Shown here: piece by piece, positions 9,836-15,079 of the stretch
Position numbering within the stretch: the stretch's first letter is position 1
Layout: each line of letters starts with the position of its first letter
Assembly: GCF_002999335.1 (NCBI RefSeq)
Contig: NW_020312306.1
Span: 1-15,079 of the forward strand
Direction: 5' to 3'
Source: Cyclospora cayetanensis
Lineage: Eukaryota > Apicomplexa > Conoidasida > Eucoccidiorida > Eimeriidae
Length of the DNA: 15,079 bases
Notes under the pieces: generated by a model
Told to the model about the DNA's origin: nothing
What the model saw: only the letters and a program-made list of their open reading frames with translations
The model's database searches: none
Made by a program: the position numbers and the translations under genes

Positions 9836-12800
9836 TTACGAGGTGATCTGGCTATTCATACAGTAGAGGCGGGCCCGGACTGTATCGACAACCTGATGTA
9901 CAAGAAGAGCCGTTTTTATTCTTTTGGCTACGTCCTCTGACTCCTGCCGTGCTAGGCCCCGCAGTCTGTCGAGACACTGTACGGCACACAATAGGTCAGC
10001 TGCAAAAAATAAAACACACAACGACTTGCCAAGGAACGCTAACATAAGTGCATGCGCTAGTGGCCTGCACCACAAGCAGCGGTATAAGAGACTCAGCTTA
10101 CAAGCCGCAGCAAAATTCTATGAAGTACCAGCGTTGGGGCCTTACCTTTGTCTGCGTGTATGCGTGCCTGTGAAAGCCATGCGAGGTTCTGATGGAGAAC
10201 TCCACTTGCAGTTAGTTTAACATTGTCTTGGGTATCACAGGAGGGAGGGTCATAGAGTGGTAATGGCATTACGGAATACAAGGAGCCCAGAAAAAACCCC
10301 AAGAGGTGCATAAGAACTCCCGAATCCTCAGGGACGAACGCAGCACGCGCGCTGCAGTGCACAGCCTTGTTTAGCTGTTCCTGAGAAAAAAATAAGCGAG
10401 TTGCGATAATTAAGATACCGAATGAATAAATTGAATGCACAAATACTGAAGGGGAACGGCTAAACTTTTGCTGCACAATACGTTGCTCGTATGCACAAAA
10501 CGAAGAGTTTGTGACATGCAGGGCTTTTAGAAACTGAAAGGAGATGCGAAAACCGGCAGAAACACAGAAACTTAGCGTACAAATGCTGAATAGGCCGTCT
10601 CTACGGGATCACTGTCCAAGACGGGTAGAAGGGGCAGAAGAGGTTTAACGGCGGCAGCAACTACGGGGTCTTCCTCTCCAGCCTGTAAATACACAAGGCA
10701 AACACGAAAGAGCTTGGAAGGGCAAAGGATTAAAGACTGTGAAATGGGCAGTAGCAGCGCGCTTTTCTGTTGCCTGTACAAGGCAGCGTACTCATTTGGG
10801 CGTACTCTCGCCTGGAAGCTCATGTTGAGAGACCGACTCGGGGGCTCCTGCGTGTCTCTCTCACTAATACCTCCAGCAAAAACGACCTACAAGGGGCAAC
10901 TACGGAAACAAAAAATGACCGATGTGGTAGAGGACAGCAGGATTGCCATCGAGTTGAATATACATACCTTCCACAGCTCACGGACGGCAGCTCCAATCGG
11001 CACACGGCGGAAAATCGCCGAGTCCACAGATGACAAAGCAACGCCGATTCGGCTCGCACTAACAGCGGTATTCATGCGCCACAGCAACGAGCCAAACTCC
11101 TGGAACAAGCCACAAGCCACCAGCAGTAGACTTTACACCCTTAGACAATACGCTAAAGCTGCTACGAGAACGGCCTACAGGGCTGCGGAGAACGGTTGGG
11201 GTTTAACAGTGTTCGACACTCGTATGTCATCGTGCATGCCATCGTGTGTAGCTTGGAGTTCAACGTTTGTACCTGCTGCAGCTCCTCTACTTGCGACTCA
11301 ACTGCATGCATTTTCTCTTCATTTGTGGACAGCCAGTCCTGCATTTCGTCTTGCATTTCAAATAGTTCCCACGTCCTCGCCTCCACCACTGATAACGCTG
11401 CCTCCGCCTAGAAACATTGTGAGCACACCAAACCGTCAAACCTTATAGCGTTGTACGATGTACAGCAGCTTCAACTTCTGGAGATGTCATGCCACCAAGG
11501 GGTTGCATACGTAGTGAGGGACGTGCAAGCCCGAACACCCATGTCACCTGGGCTGCAAAAGCCTCCTTCGCGTCTCGCCGAAGCTGCAAAGATGCCACAA
11601 GCCGCAGCTAAAAAACTCCGAGAAGATTCCCTGTTGTACTTCAGCTGTCATGCACATCCCAAAACAGACTTCCTCTCGTGCATGCATACACGAATGCTTG
11701 TGGGGTCACGCTTCCCAACATGGCGACCATAGAACGGCAACTGTATCTACGGTAAACTGCGATTCACCACAAGCCGAGATCCACACGTGCTCACGTGCAT
11801 TTTTTTCATAGAAATGGAATACAGGACACCAACCAACATGGATCCAAAAGCACATAACCTCACAGACATACTGCAGAACAGAGACCCCTCTAGAATTGTA
11901 GGCAGGTGTAAAGCTTGCTGCACAACTTGGAGACCTTCAAGCTCCTTTCGCGTCTGTTCGTTTACGATAGACAGCCAAATATCCTCTCTACCAATCAGCC
12001 ATTCCACACGGCAAATAACGGGAATAGGGGAGAGACGGTCAATACCTGTGCGACTTGCTGATCTGCGAGGTGTTGCAGCTGTTTGTTCTTTGTTTCTGCC
12101 GCCTCCACTTCTCGATGAAGGTCCTCCAGCCGCTCCGCCTGCTGCAATGCATGCATACACAGCTCTTCCGGGGAGAGCTTACAGAGTCTGTTGGACTCCT
12201 CCTTTGAAAATGCCTCCCAGTCTGAGGCGGCTGGCAGGGAGCACTGGGCTGCACGCACGCGCACTCAAACACGGCCCGCCACAGTAGGCAATAGTGCAAA
12301 GATGCAAAGATGAAAAGTTACAGAACAACGCAGCCACGCATGCCACTAGAATCAGGGCAGCCAGGTCGCCTCCGTGCAAGCGCGCAAGCAAGCGGGCAGC
12401 GTGCTATGCTACCCCAGAATAAAGAGCGAATGCCAAGAGAATCGGCTGCCGATAATAAGATGCCCAACAGAATTAATATAGTCCCCATGCAATGCCTACA
12501 GGTATACTGAGGGTGAAGAAGGAAAAATGACACTTGATGCAGAAGACCTACGCGCAGCAGCGACGACGTCCTGTTTGGGAGCGCCAGAATCATCTTCTGC
12601 CTCTCCTGCTGCACCTTCCCCTTCTTTTAACGCGGTGTCCTGATGATTTTGTTGCTCTTTTTCTCCTTCAAGTTCCTCCGCTTGCTGATGCGCCTGCAAA
12701 TCTCTGACGAAGGACTGACCTTCGTTTTCCCTGAGGTCTGCGGCTTCCCGTTCTGCGTCTGCTGCTTCAGCTGCTGTTACCTCTGTGGTGCCTGCTGCTC

Positions 12801-13509
12801 CTGCTGCTTCGGCGGTGAGCTCTCCTGCTGCCTCACTCGCTGCCTCAGCATCTGCTAGTGGTTGTGTTGCAACTTGTGAAGCATCATCCACCCCTGCAGC
12901 ATTCGCTAGTTCAGCACCAGTTGCTGCTTCACTTGCAACACTAGCATTTGTGGCTCTTCTGTCTAGGGGAACCTGCTGCGGAGGAACTGTCTTTCGCTCA
13001 AACGGTCTTTCGCTAGAGCTGTTGCCTCCGGCAGTAACCACCGCTGCAACTGCCGTGGCAGCTGTTGCAACAGCAACCGCTGCTGCCAGCTTCAGATTCC
13101 TTTTGCTCTTATGCTTCCTTGATGACCCGTTTGTACCAGAGGAAGTCGAGTCTCCAGCAGAATGGGAACTACCTTCGGGGGAGGGGAAACCAAGAGCAAC
13201 GTCTGGCACCCCTAAAGCACGCGCTGTCTCTGCGGCATTCAGAGCTGGGGATGTAAGGACCCCTCCACGGCTAGACGTTTTCGTGGAAAATAATCGGCTG
13301 CTGCTCCATGTGGTTCCCTGCAAAGGCCCCAATCGGAGTTTGAGCGAAGCCACTGGAGGCGCCAGGTAGGCGCTTGCCGACGGCCCCTCCCCAAACCGGC
13401 GTGGCAAGCGGCGAAGAGGGATGGGAGTAGAGGGGGATCCCCGCTGTGCTCGCTGTCTCAGCAGCGCGAGCTGCCAGGCAAGCGTAGACACTGGGGGCCC
13501 CCGAGTCAT
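9836..13509 (-). CDS. MIC60: MICOS complex subunit MIC60 (mitofilin) homologue
   Basis: The nine-exon model is 13509-12508, 12243-12046, 11983-11927, 11607-11548, 11407-11273, 11099-10968, 10682-10581, 10380-10146 and 9999-9836, 694 residues, all junctions in frame. MIC60 is an inner-membrane protein that holds crista junctions and contacts the outer membrane. The first in-frame ATG (AACAAAATG) opens an Arg-rich, acid-free presequence ending near RLFSTK (72-77). A basic cluster (131-140) precedes one Ala/Val membrane helix (about 139-161). An Ala/Glu-rich, probably disordered linker follows (190-310), then coiled coil (about 350-485). The C-terminal mitofilin domain (about 500-690) shows RRVPIGAAVRELW, the GVLMHLLGFFLGSLY segment, WLSQAR, and a final helix pair with DLLCAVQCLDRLRGLARQ. 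Length fits the family (about 540-760). The end of exon 1 is the least certain boundary; a donor at 12552 with acceptor 12248 is an alternative. Exons 3 and 4 are tiny. Identity is secure from the architecture and C-terminus; no search was run. Confidence 0.88.
11548..11607 (-). other. MIC60: Small internal exon of MIC60 (exon 4)
   Basis: This 60-nt segment sits inside what would otherwise be a 519-nt intron. It follows a run of six T then AG and ends in CCCAG before GTGACA, with both ends in phase 0. It encodes 20 residues with an amphipathic pattern (LRRDAKEAFAAQ at the end) that runs smoothly into the coiled coil of the next exon. Skipping it would also keep the frame, so alternative splicing is possible. 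Confidence 0.55.
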
Positions 13510-13641
13510 TTTGTTATACACAAAAGGAACACTTGAGGGCCCCCCGTTGTGAGGAGCCAGGGGGAAGGGGCCCTTGAGCGGCAGAATAAAAAGATACGCG
13601 GCAAAAAAAGAGAGAAGGAGTTCGAGCTCTCCTGAAGAGAA

Positions 13642-13655
13642 ACACACACACACAC
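13642..13655. repeat. (AC)7 microsatellite
   Basis: A short dinucleotide run lies about 135 bp upstream of the MIC60 start codon, probably within or near its 5' untranslated region. It is a simple repeat with no evident coding role. Confidence 0.8.
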
Positions 13656-13689
13656 TACACGGGATCGTGTCTCCCCCGATTGTTTGACG

Positions 13690-13709
13690 TGCATGCGCCT
13701 GTGCATGCA
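13690..13709. promoter_or_regulatory. Paired TGCATGC motifs upstream of MIC60
   Basis: TGCATGC at 13690-13696 and TGCATGCA at 13702-13709 are spaced 12 bp apart start to start, so they would lie on nearly the same face of the helix. They are about 180-200 bp upstream of the MIC60 ATG, where a core promoter element would be expected. The motif class is known from coccidian promoters and ApiAP2 factors. A GC-rich tract (CCCCAGGGGCC) follows directly. Confidence 0.45.
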
Positions 13710-13865
13710 GCCCCAGGGGCCCCCCCGTTTGGGTTGTGATCCTCGCCTCATTTCGTTTACTTGTTTTGCGCCCCTCATAAACAATGGGTGTGTGGAAAGG
13801 GCTTTAGGCCTATTAAAAAGATAGAGTAGGAATAGGCTCGAGCTTCCTTTGCATTGGTAAGACAC

Positions 13866-14176
13866 CTGAGACCTCTAACAGTTACTGGTGGGGTTGTTAT
13901 TGCACTGCTATAGCCAGTTCCATGGCTCGCCTGATTGTATATACAACGGGTTCCTCTACAGGTACCAAGCGGTATCTGCGGTGACAGAGGAAATTCGGCG
14001 ATTGACTTGTCACAAATATTTCCTACCTGCTTGAATTGTTGCCCAAATATAGCTGCAACATTTCAGCTAAGGTCTTCGTCGACACATGGCCCCTAATCCA
14101 ATGCAAAGCTTAGCAGAATGTGACTGAGTGTCCCTCCAAAAGCACTCTCCCCTTCCTGTCCGCTAGCCCCTTTGTC
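13866..14176. other. Intergenic DNA upstream of MIC60
   Basis: I see no gene, repeat or structured RNA in this stretch. It lies between the probable MIC60 promoter and the 3' end of the cysteine-rich candidate at the right edge. Both flanking genes are on the minus strand. Confidence 0.4.
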
Positions 14177-14816
14177 CTAGCGGGAGGAGGCAAGGACAGC
14201 TTGTGTGCGTTCTCCGGAATCCTCCACGCACTCCAAGCATTCACTGTAGCAAGGTGAGCTACACTTAAACGGTTTCATCACACTCATAATGTTTAGCTGA
14301 GAATGAGTAATCGATTGTCTATATTGTTTGTCTGCTCGTCGTATTTTTGAAGAATAGTATTTGTCTCCATCTAAGGGCACAGCAAGGACATGTTCCACTG
14401 AGACTCAGAAAAAAGTTATTGAATGATTTCTAGATAAAAGATCTCGCTTTCGCTCCTCACAGTTTCCTGCACCAGAGGAGTGTGACACCTAGGGTGCATG
14501 CTGTCTATGCAATTCCGGCCTTCATGGCTAGTTGCACATCGCATGTACTGCACACGCATACAACATTGCGCCTTCTAGTATCGGGCTAGCAGCACTCTGC
14601 AGCAAATAAGGTATATGATCGACCAAGCCAATTAGTTGGTGCCTCAATAACGGTTTGTTAAATATTACTTGTGTGGTAGAGGCTGCTTAAGAGCGGCCCG
14701 GTCCGCTACATCTTCCCTCATTTTGAAACACATGCCCTTGTCTTCTGTACCAGCACGTTGAGTCTGGCGGCATGCAGGACAGTGGAAGAGCTCCAGCTTT
14801 GTTGTTAAGTCGGGGG
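14177..14816 (-). CDS. Possible 3' exons of a cysteine-rich protein, partial
   Basis: Two minus-strand segments read as coding. The first starts at 14816 after a pyrimidine-rich acceptor (TTTCTTCCAG) and encodes KLELFHCPACRQTQRA, with a CxxC pair. The second follows another strong acceptor (TTTTTTCTGAGTCTCAG, ending at 14398) and runs to a TAG at 14177-14179. Its end has four cysteines in the spacing C-x3-C-x3-C-x2-C (KCSSPCYSECLEC). A GTACAG donor right after the first segment (about 14749) would join them in phase. Without that splice, the first segment runs on to TAA at 14665-14667 as a separate 3' end. No start codon was found, so the 5' part must lie beyond the right edge. The cysteine pairs suggest metal binding or disulfides; I recognise no family. 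Short exons like these can be chance. Confidence 0.3.
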
Positions 14817-15079
14817 CTGGAAGAAACACGAAAACCGTGAAAATGAGAATAGCAAATGTGTGCGTCTACATGTAAACTGAAGAACTTGAAAAGAATGCTA
14901 TAGAAACTAGCCAACACCAAACATGAGACCCGGTCAAAGTTGCCTAAGCAGGGCTGTGCCTCGCTGTCGGTGGAGCGCTCTAGTGTGTGGGCATTCCCGC
15001 CAAATAAAAGGAAAAAACAAGTATCGCGTGTAAGGGAAATCAAATACCCATTGACCAGCAATGCCACCCACCTCACAGA

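Noticed and set aside
10714..11448. 244-codon plus-strand open frame
   Set aside because: It starts at TTG, lies antisense to MIC60 exons 5, 6 and part of its introns, and has no family motif. The minus-strand reading has in-phase splice sites and a mitofilin domain. It also warns that frames of this length can occur by chance here.
12785..13369. 194-codon plus-strand Ala/Ser-rich frame
   Set aside because: Antisense shadow of the alanine- and glutamate-rich exon 1 of MIC60; GC-rich alanine codons read as Ala, Ser and Cys on the other strand.
13510..13653. N-terminal extension of MIC60 by 48 codons
   Set aside because: The upstream frame is open but begins at GTG; the first in-frame ATG is at 13509 in a good start context and opens directly into an Arg-rich presequence.

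Overview
The window looks like nuclear DNA of an apicomplexan, most likely a coccidian of the Eimeria/Cyclospora type. The reasons are protein genes split by short GT-AG introns (about 60 to 550 nt), start codons in an A-rich context, a long alanine-rich tract in a conserved protein, and a marked excess of the palindrome GCATGC (15 copies by eye, against roughly 4 expected by chance). The genus is inferred. I saw no bacterial features, tRNA, rRNA or CRISPR array.

The right half holds the two best genes, both on the minus strand. At 13509-9836 a nine-exon model encodes a MIC60/mitofilin homologue of about 694 residues. It has a mitochondrial presequence, one membrane anchor, coiled coils and a C-terminal mitofilin domain, so it should shape inner-membrane cristae. 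A pair of TGCATGC motifs lies about 190 bp upstream of its ATG. At 8449-7256 a two-exon model encodes a 215-residue four-helix membrane protein. Its layout and several short motifs resemble ORAI (CRAC) calcium channels, but the selectivity-filter glutamate is not at its expected place. A diverged 53-bp tandem duplication (9692-9797) lies just beyond the 3' end of MIC60.

The middle has two less certain genes. A 240-codon orphan reading frame of unknown function lies on the minus strand (5568-4848). A small plus-strand gene at 6233-6743, with a signal peptide and one intron, converges on the ORAI-like gene. The right edge (14816-14177, minus) may hold the 3' exons of a cysteine-rich protein whose 5' part lies outside the window.

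The left 4.1 kb has no gene I can support. It carries scattered frames of chance-like length and two weak exon candidates (172-360; 4276-4616). All exon boundaries come from reading splice signals and frame by eye; no transcript or homology search was available.
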